From positions 1-64,000 of the forward strand of contig NZ_JAPWKF010000010.1 of NCBI RefSeq assembly GCF_028283685.1: a DNA stretch of 64,000 bases, written 5' to 3'. A program made the translations under genes and the position numbers. The notes beneath the pieces are model-generated. The model was not told where the DNA came from, searched no databases, and saw only the letters and a list, made by a program, of their open reading frames with translations. Below are positions 17,967-27,191 of this stretch, one piece after another. Origin of the DNA: Edaphobacter sp. GTDB lineage: Bacteria > Acidobacteriota > Terriglobia > Terriglobales > Acidobacteriaceae. The first letter of the stretch is position 1; the number at the start of each line of letters is the position of its first letter.

Positions 17967-19037
17967 TCACTCTGCGAACATTCTCGTCCAGTACTGGCTA
18001 CGGGGCAAGGTCTTCGTAATCAGAACCTTGGTGCCCGCGTCGTTTCCAGCATCCAGGACGCGCTGTTGAGCCTTCGCCGCATCCGCCTCGGACCGGTAAA
18101 GTCCGAACAGAGCCGAACCCGAGCCTGAAAGCGCAGCATACAGCGCCTCGCCGGATTCACGGCCGGAGCTACCCACAAGTTGACGCTTGATTTCACGCAA
18201 GGAGGGATAAGCAGGAAAGACGACCTGTTCAAAGTCGTTTTCAACCCCGGTGCGGACAAGCGAGAGAAGGGTATTCTCCGCCAGATCACCCTCATGGCCG
18301 CCTTGAGCTTGCTCAAAGCCTCCCCGCTTGCTTACCTCGTTGTGAGGGTCGGGGCTCGAACCACGGATGATACCGGATGTGCCTGGCTCTGCATAAAGTG
18401 CAGCAAAAGCGAGACTCAACTCACTTAGTCTATCGAGTTCCTGGGATTCCGTCAATGCCTGACGCTCCATCCGAGCATCCCAGTCCCGAAACGCCTGCGG
18501 CGTCGACACCCCCACCTCCGGCACCGCGATCACGCAGAAAACAGGAGACATATCCGGCAACGGCACCACCTGCTCGCCGCGCCCAAGTCCCAGAACAGAA
18601 CCACCCAGCAGAAAAAGCGGCACATCCGACCCCACCTCACCGGCCAGCTTCAGCCGCTCGCCGCCGGCCAGCGCCGTGCCCAGCTCCTTCTCCAGCCCAA
18701 TCAGCGCCGCCGCCGCATTCGCGCTTCCCGCGCCCATCCCGCCCTGCACCGGCAGACGCTTCTCAATATGGATCGCCACCTCAGCCGCCAGCCCCATCCG
18801 CGCCAGCGCCCGCTCCACCATCTTCCAGCAGGTATTCCGGCTGTCCAGAGGCACACGTTCGTCGTTGCTGGTGATCGAAATCTCCGTCGCCTGCGACCGT
18901 ACCGCCGAGACCGTCACCAGGTCATGCAGCTCCAGCGTCTGGTACAGGGTCGTCAGCCCGTGGAACCCATCCGGCCGATTCGGGCCGATCGCCAACCCCA
19001 GATTGATCTTCGAATACGAACGAACGACGGTTTGCAT
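17967..19037 (-). CDS. ispE: 4-diphosphocytidyl-2-C-methyl-D-erythritol kinase, with an internal insertion
   Basis: GHMP kinase of the non-mevalonate isoprenoid pathway. N-terminus SYSKINLGLAIGPNRPDGFH; ATP loop LPVQGGMGAGSANAAAALIG; SDVPLFLLGGSVLGLGRG; C-terminal AALSGSGSALFGLY. At 356 residues it is about 70 longer than the E. coli enzyme. The excess falls around residues 190-255, including the atypical segment RGSSPDPHNEVSKRGGFEQA followed by a Gly/His stretch. Such a segment is foreign to the family and reads like an absorbed repeat (inference). It lies upstream of tRNA-Gln and prs on the same strand. Confidence 0.92.
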   Translation of the reverse strand: MQTVVRSYSKINLGLAIGPNRPDGFHGLTTLYQTLELHDLVTVSAVRSQATEISITSNDERVPLDSRNTCWKMVERALARMGLAAEVAIHIEKRLPVQGGMGAGSANAAAALIGLEKELGTALAGGERLKLAGEVGSDVPLFLLGGSVLGLGRGEQVVPLPDMSPVFCVIAVPEVGVSTPQAFRDWDARMERQALTESQELDRLSELSLAFAALYAEPGTSGIIRGSSPDPHNEVSKRGGFEQAQGGHEGDLAENTLLSLVRTGVENDFEQVVFPAYPSLREIKRQLVGSSGRESGEALYAALSGSGSALFGLYRSEADAAKAQQRVLDAGNDAGTKVLITKTLPRSQYWTRMFAE

Positions 19038-19130
19038 GAGACTTCCATTCTAAATTGTGGCAATATCTCTGCATTCAAAAACAGGCCCGGGCTCCTTCTC
19101 TCTGCAAATCTACTTTTCAGGAGATCCCTC

Positions 19131-20090
19131 ATGGGAACCCTTTGCGATAGCTGCTCCGTAGCCGTCATTATTCCTGCCTATAACGGAGAGCTCTACCTCC
19201 GTGAATCCATCGAGAGCGTCCTCTCCCAGACACTGCCGCCCGCCGAGATCGTCGTCATCGACGATGGCTCAACCGATGCCAGCCTCCGCATAGCCCAGGC
19301 CTACGAACCCCGAATCCGGGTCATCTCCCGGCCCAACGGCGGTGTCAGCGCCGCACGCAACTTCGGCGCCTCCATCACCACCGCTCCCTGGCTCGCCTTC
19401 CTCGACCACGACGACTGCTGGGAGCCCGACTTTCTGGCCCATGCCACAGAAGTCCTCCTCGACACCCCGGACGCAGCCTTCCTCTACACCGACCGCCGCG
19501 TCCTGTATCACCACGCCGCGGGCATCACCCTCTCAGAGCCACAGTCCATGCCTTCGCCCCGGCAGCTCCCCCGGCACCTGCTGGACCGCTGTCCCTTCAC
19601 GCCATGCTCCGCCCTGGTCCACCGGCAGGCCTTCCTCGCCGTCGGCGGATTCGACAGCCGCCACAATGGCGTGGAGGACTGGGACCTCTGGCTCCGCCTC
19701 AGCGCCCATGGCATACGCTTCGCCCACTGCCCCCAGCCGCTCGTCCGCTACCGCGTCCACCAGGCCAACGCCAGCCGCAACGCCCTGAAGATGCTCACCA
19801 CCAGCTTCAGCGTCCTCGATCAGAACCTCCGGCCGCAGATGACCCTCACCCACCGCATCACCACCCTCAACCGCGTCAAAAGCCGCCTCCAGGGAGAGGC
19901 CGCCATCCTCATGCGCGAGAACAGAACCTCCGGCTGCTTCGCCATGATGATGCGCTCGATCCTTCGCCACCCCTTTCACGAGGCGCGGCGCTATCCCATC
20001 GCTCTTCACATGCTGCTGTCGATCCTGCTCATACGGTCTGCTGCGCTGCGCCACCCGCTCCGGCACAGCCACCACGCCAGCCGTATCTAA
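19131..20090 (+). CDS. Glycosyltransferase family 2
   Basis: 319 residues from the ATG at 19131, with CAGGAGATC upstream. GT-A fold: VAVIIPAYNGELYLRESIES, EIVVIDDGSTDASL, RPNGGVSAARNFG, the DXD-like FLDHDDCWEPDF and the acceptor region NGVEDWDLWLRLS. It transfers a sugar from a nucleotide-sugar to an acceptor in polysaccharide or glycolipid synthesis. The C-terminus has a short hydrophobic stretch (ALHMLLSILLI). It stands alone; its stop overlaps the last codons of the convergent TonB-type gene. Confidence 0.9.
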   Translation: MGTLCDSCSVAVIIPAYNGELYLRESIESVLSQTLPPAEIVVIDDGSTDASLRIAQAYEPRIRVISRPNGGVSAARNFGASITTAPWLAFLDHDDCWEPDFLAHATEVLLDTPDAAFLYTDRRVLYHHAAGITLSEPQSMPSPRQLPRHLLDRCPFTPCSALVHRQAFLAVGGFDSRHNGVEDWDLWLRLSAHGIRFAHCPQPLVRYRVHQANASRNALKMLTTSFSVLDQNLRPQMTLTHRITTLNRVKSRLQGEAAILMRENRTSGCFAMMMRSILRHPFHEARRYPIALHMLLSILLIRSAALRHPLRHSHHASRI

Positions 20091-21118
20091 TAGATGTGAA
20101 AGCTCACGCTGACGTTCATCTCCACCACCACCGGACGCCCGTTCTCCATCGCAGGCTTGAAGCGATACTGCTTCACCGCCTCCAGGGCCTTCTCGTCCAG
20201 CCCCATCCCCATGCCGCGAACCACGCGAACATGGGTCGGCCTGCCCTGCTCATCCACCCAAAGGTCAACCGTCACATCTCCTGAGGCCTTCGCCTTCCGC
20301 GCCTCCTCCGAGAACTCCGGCTCCACCCAGAACAGCACCTCCGGCTTACTCACCGAGCCGCCCACGTGCCTCAGTCCGCCCCCATTGCTGCCGCCCGAAC
20401 CCTCCCCTGATCCCGCGCCATCACCCGCGCCCAGCCCCGTCCCACGCCCATTGCCCAGCGAGATCCCCGCAATCGCCGCCTGCGACAGCCCCACATTCGG
20501 CATCACGTTATCAGCCATCCTCACCTGCTGCATCTCGATCGTCGGCTCCATCGCGATCTTCGGCTGAATCAATGGTGGCTGCGACGGCGCCACAATCTGC
20601 TGCTCCACCATCTTCGGCAGATGCCCCTTGCTCACCGGCGTCTCACCGCGCTGCCCACCACCGCCGCCCGTGCGCTGCGAAGCTCTCGCCTCAATAGGCA
20701 GCACCGGCACCACCAGCTGTGCCGTCACCTCCCGTGGCGGCGTCACGTCCCGTATCTGCGCCCGCACCACGAAGCCGATCACCAGCACCGCCATCGCATG
20801 CACCGCCACCGCGTATGCCATCGAGGAATACCCATCGTCCACAGCCATCGGGTCGACCACCGGCACCGGCTCCGACTCCAACAGCAGCGGAGGCATCCTG
20901 CGCGCAGACAGCAGATCCCGCATCCCCCGCCACAACGAGCCAAACACTCCCTCGCTCGACAACCCTCCCGCAAACACCAGCACATCCGCCATCGGCGCGC
21001 TCCCCTGCTCCTGCACCGCTGCCAGCATCCTGAGTTCCAGCCCGTCGCCGGGAGCAACATTGGCGGCCTCGTGCAGCACTGCGTCCAACAGCCGGTCGAA
21101 CTGCATATCGTCCGTCAT
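20087..21118 (-). CDS. TonB-family energy transducer with a cytoplasmic N-terminal domain
   Basis: 343 residues. Residues 1-98 are soluble (FDRLLDAVLHEAANVAPGDG), one transmembrane segment lies at about 100-119, then a Gly-rich periplasmic spacer (TGLGAGDGAGSGEGSGGSNG) and a C-terminal TonB domain (PEFSEEARKAKASGDVTVDL, YRFKPAMENGRPV). Known TonB proteins have only a few residues before the membrane helix, so the 100-residue lead is unusual. Its ATG overlaps the stop of the upstream sigma factor (ATGA), so translation is coupled. The lead may bind the sigma factor as an anti-sigma (inference). Confidence 0.85.
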   Translation of the reverse strand: MTDDMQFDRLLDAVLHEAANVAPGDGLELRMLAAVQEQGSAPMADVLVFAGGLSSEGVFGSLWRGMRDLLSARRMPPLLLESEPVPVVDPMAVDDGYSSMAYAVAVHAMAVLVIGFVVRAQIRDVTPPREVTAQLVVPVLPIEARASQRTGGGGGQRGETPVSKGHLPKMVEQQIVAPSQPPLIQPKIAMEPTIEMQQVRMADNVMPNVGLSQAAIAGISLGNGRGTGLGAGDGAGSGEGSGGSNGGGLRHVGGSVSKPEVLFWVEPEFSEEARKAKASGDVTVDLWVDEQGRPTHVRVVRGMGMGLDEKALEAVKQYRFKPAMENGRPVVVEMNVSVSFHIY

Positions 21119-21675
21119 CGCTGCACCTCCTTCATCGCCTCGAACCTCTTCTTCAACTCCGCCTTCGCCCGCATCACCCGCGTCCGCACCGTACCCTCCG
21201 GGATGCCCAGAATGACCGCCACCTCGCCCGAGGTCATCTCCTCGATCGCGCTCAGCACCAGCGGCCTCCGCAGATCCTCCGGCAGACGGTCGATCATCTC
21301 CCGCAGCAGCATCCGTTCATCCATGCCCGCCGCCAGCAGCTCCGGCGAGCCCTCCCGCGTCGCCAGCCCCATCGCATCCACATCCTCAAATGCCTTCGCC
21401 GCCATCGCCCGGTCCAGCGCCACCCGCCACACCGTCTTCGCCAGAAACGCGCGCTCATTCTCCATGCGCAGCCAACTCTCGCTGCGGTACAGCTTCAGCA
21501 GCGCCTCCTGCACCGAATCCTCCGCATCGTGCGTGTTGCGCAGCAGGCTGTACGCCACGCGAAACATCATGCGCGACTGACGCTCCACCAGCGCGGCAAA
21601 CTCCGCATCGCGCCCCGCGGCACCGTCCTGCGCCATCAGCCTCTCGCCATCGCCGAACAGCACCGTGTCATGCAA
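21115..21675 (-). CDS. ECF-type RNA polymerase sigma factor
   Basis: Region 2 is seen in FRVAYSLLRNTHDAEDSVQE and WRVALDRAM; region 4 in LPEDLRRPLVLSAIEEMTSG and VILGIPEGTVRTRVMRAKAE. I chose the TTG at 21675 because GGAGGAA precedes it at the right distance, giving 186 residues, the usual ECF length. The frame stays open to 22041, with ATGs at 21771 and 21636 as alternatives. Its stop overlaps the start of the TonB-type gene, so the two are one unit. Confidence 0.88.
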   Translation of the reverse strand: MHDTVLFGDGERLMAQDGAAGRDAEFAALVERQSRMMFRVAYSLLRNTHDAEDSVQEALLKLYRSESWLRMENERAFLAKTVWRVALDRAMAAKAFEDVDAMGLATREGSPELLAAGMDERMLLREMIDRLPEDLRRPLVLSAIEEMTSGEVAVILGIPEGTVRTRVMRAKAELKKRFEAMKEVQR

Positions 21676-21915
21676 GGCACTTCCTCCGCCACGCTCGTTG
21701 CCCCTGAAATCTGGACTGCTATCCCCTAAGACCGTGCCGCCCGCAAAACCGTTCACTTTTCTTTGCGCCATCGGCCCTTGACCGTCCCGACGCATCCCGC
21801 TGCCACCCGGCAGTAAGGCCGTCCTCTCGACAACACATGCAGCCTTCACGCTATGCTTGGGGCATCCCACCGAAACACCGGCCCCCGTTCGTCCGGCACA
21901 GGAGCAATCCCGCAC

Positions 21916-23683
21916 GTGAACGTTCTTCGCCTTACTGCCTCCGTCGCCGCCCTCTCCCTCGCCGCCACGAACCTTCTCGCCCAGGCGCCGGACGAACAGC
22001 CCGCCCGCGCCCGTCACGCCATGGTCACCACCGTCGAGCACAACGCCACCGACGCCGGCCTCGAGATCCTAAAAAAAGGCGGTAACGCCGTCGATGCCGC
22101 CGTGGCCGTCCACTTCGCCCTCGCCGTCGTCTATCCCTTCGCCGGAAACCTCGGCGGCGGCGGCTTCATGCTCATCCGTGAGAAGAACGGCAAGGCCCAC
22201 TTCCTCGACTACCGCGAGATGGCCCCCGGCGCCGCCTCGCGCGACATGTACCTCGACGCCGAAGGCAAGATCATCCCCGGAGCCTCCATCACCGGCTACA
22301 AATCCTCCGGCGTCCCCGGCTCCGTCGCCGGCATGGTCTACGCGCAGTCCCACTACGGCAAGCTCACCCTCGCCGAAGACATGGCCCCCGCCATCCGCCT
22401 CGCCACCGAAGGCTTCCCCCTCATGGCATCCGAGGCGAAGATGATCCAGGGCACCAAAAAGCTCTCGCAGTACCCCGCCTCCAGGGCCATCTACCATCGC
22501 AACGGCGACTTCTATAAACCCGATGAGGTCTTCAAACAGCCTGAGCTCGCCGCCACCCTCACCGCCATCTCCAAGGACCCCTCCACCTTCTACAAGGGAG
22601 CTATCGCACAGAAGATCGCGGCCTTCGAAAAAGCCAACGGCGGCATCATCACCGCGGACGACCTCGCCCACTACGTCGTCAAGGAACGTGAGCCCATCCA
22701 CAGCCGTTACCGCGGCTACGACATCTACACCGCCCCGCCGCCATCCTCCGGCGGCATCGTGCTGGCGGAGATTCTGAACATCCTCGAAGGCTTCGACCTC
22801 ACGAAGATAGGAACCGACCGCAGCGCCGCGCAGGTGCAGATCATCACCGAAGCCTTCCGCCGCGCCTACATGGACCGCTCCGACTACCTCGGCGACCCCG
22901 ACTACAACGTCCTGCCGCTCAAAGAACTCGCCAATACGAAGTACGCCGCCGCATGGCGTGCCTCAATCGTTGCAGGCAAGCCAACACCCTCAAAGTCGCT
23001 CGTCCGCCCCGCAGGCTTCGTGCCTCCGCCACCGCCGCAGCACAAAGGCAAGGAGCCGACCGACACCACGCACTTTTCCATCGTCGATAAAGACGGCAAC
23101 GCCGTCGCCAGCACCACCACCCTCAACGGCGGCTTCGGCAACGGCATCACCGTCGAAGGCCTCGGCTTCCTCATGAACAACGAGATGGACGACTTCACCT
23201 CCAAGGTCGGCGTGCCCAACATGTTCGGCCTCATCCAGTCCTCGGCCAACTCCATCGAGCCCGGCAAGCGGCCCCTCTCCGCCATGACCCCCACCATCAT
23301 CACCACCCACGGCGGCTTCCTGCGCCGTAAGAAGCTGGCCTACGTCATGGGCTCGCCCGGCGGCTCCACCATCATCACCACCGTCGCCAACGACGTCATC
23401 AGCTCCATCGACAACCACCTCAACATCCAGGCCGTCGCCGACGCCCCACGCTTCCACCACCAGTACCTGCCCGACCGCCTCGACTTCGAGAAAGAAGTTC
23501 CCCCGCGATGTCGTCGAGCAGATGAAGGCCATGGGTTACGACACCAACCTCAACCAGATGGCCGACGACAAGAGCCCCGGCCTGTGGGGCGACAGCGAAC
23601 TCATCGCCATCGACCCCAAAACCCACGAACTCCTCGGCGGACACGACAACCGCCGCGACTTCGGCAAAGCCGCCGGCTACTAG
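21916..23683 (+). pseudogene. ggt: Gamma-glutamyltransferase, frameshifted near the 3' end
   Basis: From the GTG at 21916 (AGGAG upstream) a signal peptide leads into a normal Ggt: GGNAVDAAVAVHFALAVVYP, NLGGGGFMLIREKNG, GIVLAEILNILEGFD and the autoprocessing nucleophile Thr in DTTHFSIVDKDGNAV. The frame breaks close to 23495: downstream the original frame runs into Arg-rich nonsense to 23907. The frame one base back continues sensibly with KFPRDVVEQMKAMGYDTN and WGDSELIAIDPKTHELLGG, ending at TAG 23681-23683. A one-base indel around AAAGAAGTTCCCCC explains it. It is either a real late frameshift losing about 60 residues or a sequence error. The intact enzyme cleaves glutathione in the periplasm. 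Confidence 0.88.
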
Positions 23684-23967
23684 GCCTCTCAATCACCGCA
23701 ACAGCGCGGGAGCACAGCAACCCCATGCTCCCGCGCCTCCACCTCGTTCCGCCCTCCTGCGTTGTCGTTCCATCCGCCCCATCCATCCTTGCGTTATCGT
23801 TCCATCCTTCTTCTTGTCACTCCCATTCCTGGCACAGCGGAGGAGTCTGCTCTTCTCCGCCCGGCGGGCCAGGCAATCCCCATGCTCCCCAACACTCACC
23901 CATCTGAAACACGTTTGCGTGCATACTGTTCTGCACGGCCCCAACACCATGCATGGAGGCTTCCCCA

Positions 23968-24669
23968 ATGCAGAGCACTGATTCACGCCGCACGTTCCTG
24001 CGCAACACCGGCATTCTCATCGCCGGCGCCATCACGCCCGTCAAAGCCTTCGCTGCACCACGCGCCACCCCCGCGCCGTCACCCGATCAAGTCCTCAAGC
24101 TGATGCTCGAAGGCAATCAGCGCTTCGCCTCCGGCAAATCCACCCACCCCCGCCGCACGCCATCGGACTTCAAGCCCCTCGCCGCCGGGCAAAGCCCCAT
24201 CGCCTGTATCGTCACCTGCTCCGACTCCCGCGTCACCCCCGAGATCCTCTTCGATCTCGGCATCGGCGAGCTCTTCGTCGTCCGCGTCGCCGGCAACTAC
24301 GTCGACGGTGCAGGAGCCGCCGTCAAAGGCACCGTCGAGTACGCCATCGCAGAGTTGGGTGTATCTCTCGTCATGATCCTCGGCCACTCGCAGTGCGGAG
24401 CCGTCAAAGCCGCCATCGAGCACATCCACGACAACGACGCACTCCCCGGAGCCATCAACGACCTCGTCAACGCCATCAAGCCCGCCGTGCTCGCCTCCGA
24501 AGATCAGCCCGGCGACAAGCTCGAAAACGCCATCCGCGCCAACGTCAAACGCGGCGCCGACCGTCTCGACGACCTCGAACCCATCGTGGCCCCCGCCGTC
24601 AAAGCAGGCAAGCTCAAGATCGTCGGCGGCGTCTACGAACTGGCCACCGGCAAGGTCCAGATGCTGTAG
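23968..24669 (+). CDS. Beta-class carbonic anhydrase with Tat signal
   Basis: 233 residues from the ATG at 23968 (GGAGG eight bases upstream). The N-terminus has a twin-arginine motif (SRRTFLRNTG) and a hydrophobic stretch, so the protein is probably exported folded. Zinc ligands are seen in TCSDSRVTPE (Cys, with the Asp-Arg dyad) and GHSQCGAVKA (His and Cys). It interconverts CO2 and bicarbonate in the envelope. Convergent with the DHA2 transporter. Confidence 0.93.
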   Translation: MQSTDSRRTFLRNTGILIAGAITPVKAFAAPRATPAPSPDQVLKLMLEGNQRFASGKSTHPRRTPSDFKPLAAGQSPIACIVTCSDSRVTPEILFDLGIGELFVVRVAGNYVDGAGAAVKGTVEYAIAELGVSLVMILGHSQCGAVKAAIEHIHDNDALPGAINDLVNAIKPAVLASEDQPGDKLENAIRANVKRGADRLDDLEPIVAPAVKAGKLKIVGGVYELATGKVQML

Positions 24670-24683
24670 CGAATGCCGGGTGC

Positions 24684-24734
24684 CCCATTCATGCGGCTTC
24701 ATTGCATGAGTGGGCCATTCGAGCGAAGCTCGAA
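24684..24734. terminator. Two hairpins between convergent genes
   Basis: CCCATTCATGC (24684-24694) pairs with GCATGAGTGGG (24704-24714) with one G-T wobble, then TTCGAGC-GAA-GCTCGAA (24718-24734) is a perfect hairpin. They lie between the carbonic anhydrase and transporter stops and likely end transcription from both sides. Confidence 0.55.
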
Positions 24735-24749
24735 CCGTTTCCACAAGAA

Positions 24750-26396
24750 TTAGTGCGCGTCCAGCTCCATATGCTTCTGCGCCGGCGGCCGCTTCAGGAA
24801 GAACACCAGCGGAATCATCAGCAGCATAATGCCGCACAGCATCTTGAACTGATCCATATAGGCCTGCAACTGCGCCTGCTGCTGCAGCCTCTGGTAGAGC
24901 TGCGCCAGCGCCATGTAATGTACGTCCGCATGATTGCCCGCCACAGCCGACATCTGCGCCACCGCATCCTGCACCGGAGCATCCGACGCGCTCAGATGCT
25001 GGCCCAGCACCGTCTGAAACACCTGCGACCGCCGTTGCAGCATCGTGCTCACCAGCGCAATGCCGATACTGCCGCCCTCGTTTCGCACCAGTGCATACAG
25101 ACCCGCTCCCTGCGAGCTCTCCGTCTTCGGAATAAACCGGAAGACGATCGTGCTCACCGGCACCGTGATCAGGCCCAGCCCCAGCACCTGCACAATGCGC
25201 GGAATGATGAAGTCCCTCTCCGCCACATCGAGATTCATCGAGCCCATCCACCAGCACGCGCTCGCAATAATCAACATGCCGCAGAAGACCATCTTGCGCG
25301 GATCGTACCCCTTCGTCAGCACATAGCCGACCAGCGGCACCTCCAGCATCGTGAACAGGCCAGCCGGTGACAGCGCAATACCCGCCGTCGTCGCGTCGTA
25401 GTTCATCATCTGCTGCATAAACGTCGGCAGCAGGTAGGTCGTCGCATACAGCACCATGTACAGACCCAGGATGATCAGGCAGCAGAACAGGAAGTTCCGC
25501 TCCTTCAACAGCCGCAGATTCACCACCGGGTTCTTCGTGTTCAGCTCCCAGAGGACCGCCGCCACCAGCGCGATCACCGAGATGCTGGCAAACAGCACGA
25601 TAAACGGCGAGCCGAACCAGTCCAGCTCCTGCCCCTTATCCAGCACAATCTCCAGCGTCGCCAGGCCAATCGAGATAAAGCCCAGCCCGCCCCAGTCCAC
25701 CGCAACCTTGCGAGCCTTCGCCTTCGCCTCCTTCATGTAAGGAGGGTCCTCCAGCACGATGCGCGTCAAAAACACGCACAGCATACCGACCGGAATATTG
25801 ATATAGAAGATCCAGCGCCACGAGTAGTTATCCGTGATCCAGCCGCCCAGCGTCGGCCCCAGCACCGGAGCCACCAGGATCGCAATCGTATACAGTGCCA
25901 TCGCCATGCCCCGCTTATTGCCAGGGAAGGTATCTGCCAGAATCGCCTGCACCGAAGGCTGCAATCCTCCGCCTGCAAGCCCCTGCAGTACGCGGAACAG
26001 GATCAGCATGGCCAGCGACGGAGCCAGTCCGCACGCCGCCGAAAACACCGTGAAGAAAAACACCGACAGCAGGTAAAAATTCTTTCGCCCCAGAATCGAC
26101 GACAGCCATCCGCTGATCGGCAACACAATGGCATTTGCCACCAGGTAGCTCGTCAGAACCCACGCACCCTCGTCCTGCGAGGCCGACAGGCTGCCCGCGA
26201 TATGCGGAAGCGCCACGTTCGCAATCGAGGTGTCCAGCACCTCCATAAACGTGCCGATCGTCACGACCAGCGCCACAATCCAGGGATTGAAGATCCTGGC
26301 CTGCGGAAGGTGCTCATTATCGAACTGGTCAGGAGCCGACTCAGCAAGAGACGCCTCCGCTTGGGAGAATTCGGATTCTTCGATAGGAACTGACAT
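24750..26396 (-). CDS. DHA2 (EmrB/QacA) family drug efflux MFS transporter
   Basis: 548 residues with 14 predicted membrane helices. The start of the core shows GTFMEVLDTSIANVALPHIA and the motif A region SGWLSSILGRKNFYLLS; motif C appears as APVLGPTLGGWITDNYSWRW. These are hallmarks of proton-driven EmrB-type exporters. Divergent from an adjacent TetR gene with a palindromic operator between them, so it is probably repressed by that TetR. No EmrA-type adaptor is next to it. Confidence 0.92.
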   Translation of the reverse strand: MSVPIEESEFSQAEASLAESAPDQFDNEHLPQARIFNPWIVALVVTIGTFMEVLDTSIANVALPHIAGSLSASQDEGAWVLTSYLVANAIVLPISGWLSSILGRKNFYLLSVFFFTVFSAACGLAPSLAMLILFRVLQGLAGGGLQPSVQAILADTFPGNKRGMAMALYTIAILVAPVLGPTLGGWITDNYSWRWIFYINIPVGMLCVFLTRIVLEDPPYMKEAKAKARKVAVDWGGLGFISIGLATLEIVLDKGQELDWFGSPFIVLFASISVIALVAAVLWELNTKNPVVNLRLLKERNFLFCCLIILGLYMVLYATTYLLPTFMQQMMNYDATTAGIALSPAGLFTMLEVPLVGYVLTKGYDPRKMVFCGMLIIASACWWMGSMNLDVAERDFIIPRIVQVLGLGLITVPVSTIVFRFIPKTESSQGAGLYALVRNEGGSIGIALVSTMLQRRSQVFQTVLGQHLSASDAPVQDAVAQMSAVAGNHADVHYMALAQLYQRLQQQAQLQAYMDQFKMLCGIMLLMIPLVFFLKRPPAQKHMELDAH

Positions 26397-26418
26397 AATG
26401 ACTCGACAGTATTACTAG

Positions 26419-26434
26419 ATGACCCATCGGTCAT
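26419..26434. promoter_or_regulatory. Palindromic operator in the TetR/efflux intergenic region
   Basis: ATGACC-CATC-GGTCAT is a perfect 6-bp inverted repeat in the 71-bp gap between the divergent DHA2 transporter and TetR genes. The position suggests it is the TetR binding site controlling both. Confidence 0.65.
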
Positions 26435-26467
26435 TTCGTTGCAAGTTTATGATAAACCGCTGAGCCC

Positions 26468-27082
26468 ATGCCTCGTTCCTCCGCCACCGCCAAGCAGAAG
26501 GTCGTCACCGAACTCCGTCGCGCCGAGATCCTCACCGCCGCGACCAAGGTCTTTGGAAACAAGGGCTTCGACGACACATTGATGGACGAGATCGCACGCG
26601 CGGCCGGCCTCGCCAAGGGCACCCTCTACCTCTACTTCAAGTCCAAGGACGACATCTACCAGGCCGTCGTCCGCCACGCCCTCGCCCAGGTCGACGCCCT
26701 CACCCAGCAGCACGTCGATGCCTCACCGACCTTCGCCGCCCGCTTCTCCGCCTTCATCCGCGTCCGCATCGCCTTCTGGCAGGATCACCACCTGCTCTAC
26801 CGCGTCATCCTCAGCATGGGCCGAGCCCCGCAGTACCGCAAAAAAAGCATCGGCTGGCAACGCGAAGCCGTCAGCTATCTCGTTCGTGTCATGGAAGAAG
26901 GCGCAGCAGCACGCGAGATTCCGCCGCAGGACTTCCTCGCCGCCGCCTGGATGACCATGGACGCCATCCGTGGCGCCAACGAACGCCGCGTCTTCGCCGA
27001 CTGCGACTCCAACACCGTCGAGCAGGATGTCGAAGCGTTGACCAGCCTTCTCCTTCAAGCCGTGCAACCCCGGCAATCCTGA
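26468..27082 (+). CDS. TetR/AcrR family transcriptional regulator
   Basis: 204 residues. The N-terminal helix-turn-helix is seen as ILTAATKVFGNKGFDDTLMD and IARAAGLAKGTLYLYFKSKD (residues about 16-62). The C-terminal ligand domain is variable. It is divergent from the DHA2 efflux gene with an operator between, the standard local-repressor layout: a toxic ligand would release repression of the pump. Confidence 0.93.
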   Translation: MPRSSATAKQKVVTELRRAEILTAATKVFGNKGFDDTLMDEIARAAGLAKGTLYLYFKSKDDIYQAVVRHALAQVDALTQQHVDASPTFAARFSAFIRVRIAFWQDHHLLYRVILSMGRAPQYRKKSIGWQREAVSYLVRVMEEGAAAREIPPQDFLAAAWMTMDAIRGANERRVFADCDSNTVEQDVEALTSLLLQAVQPRQS

Positions 27083-27191
27083 TCGACATACGATCCTGCT
27101 CTCACCAGGTCTGACTCCGGTCAAAACGGCCCCGCGCTACCACTCTGTATAGTTTCTTTAGATTGTTAACCAACGTACCAAGGAGAACCGG

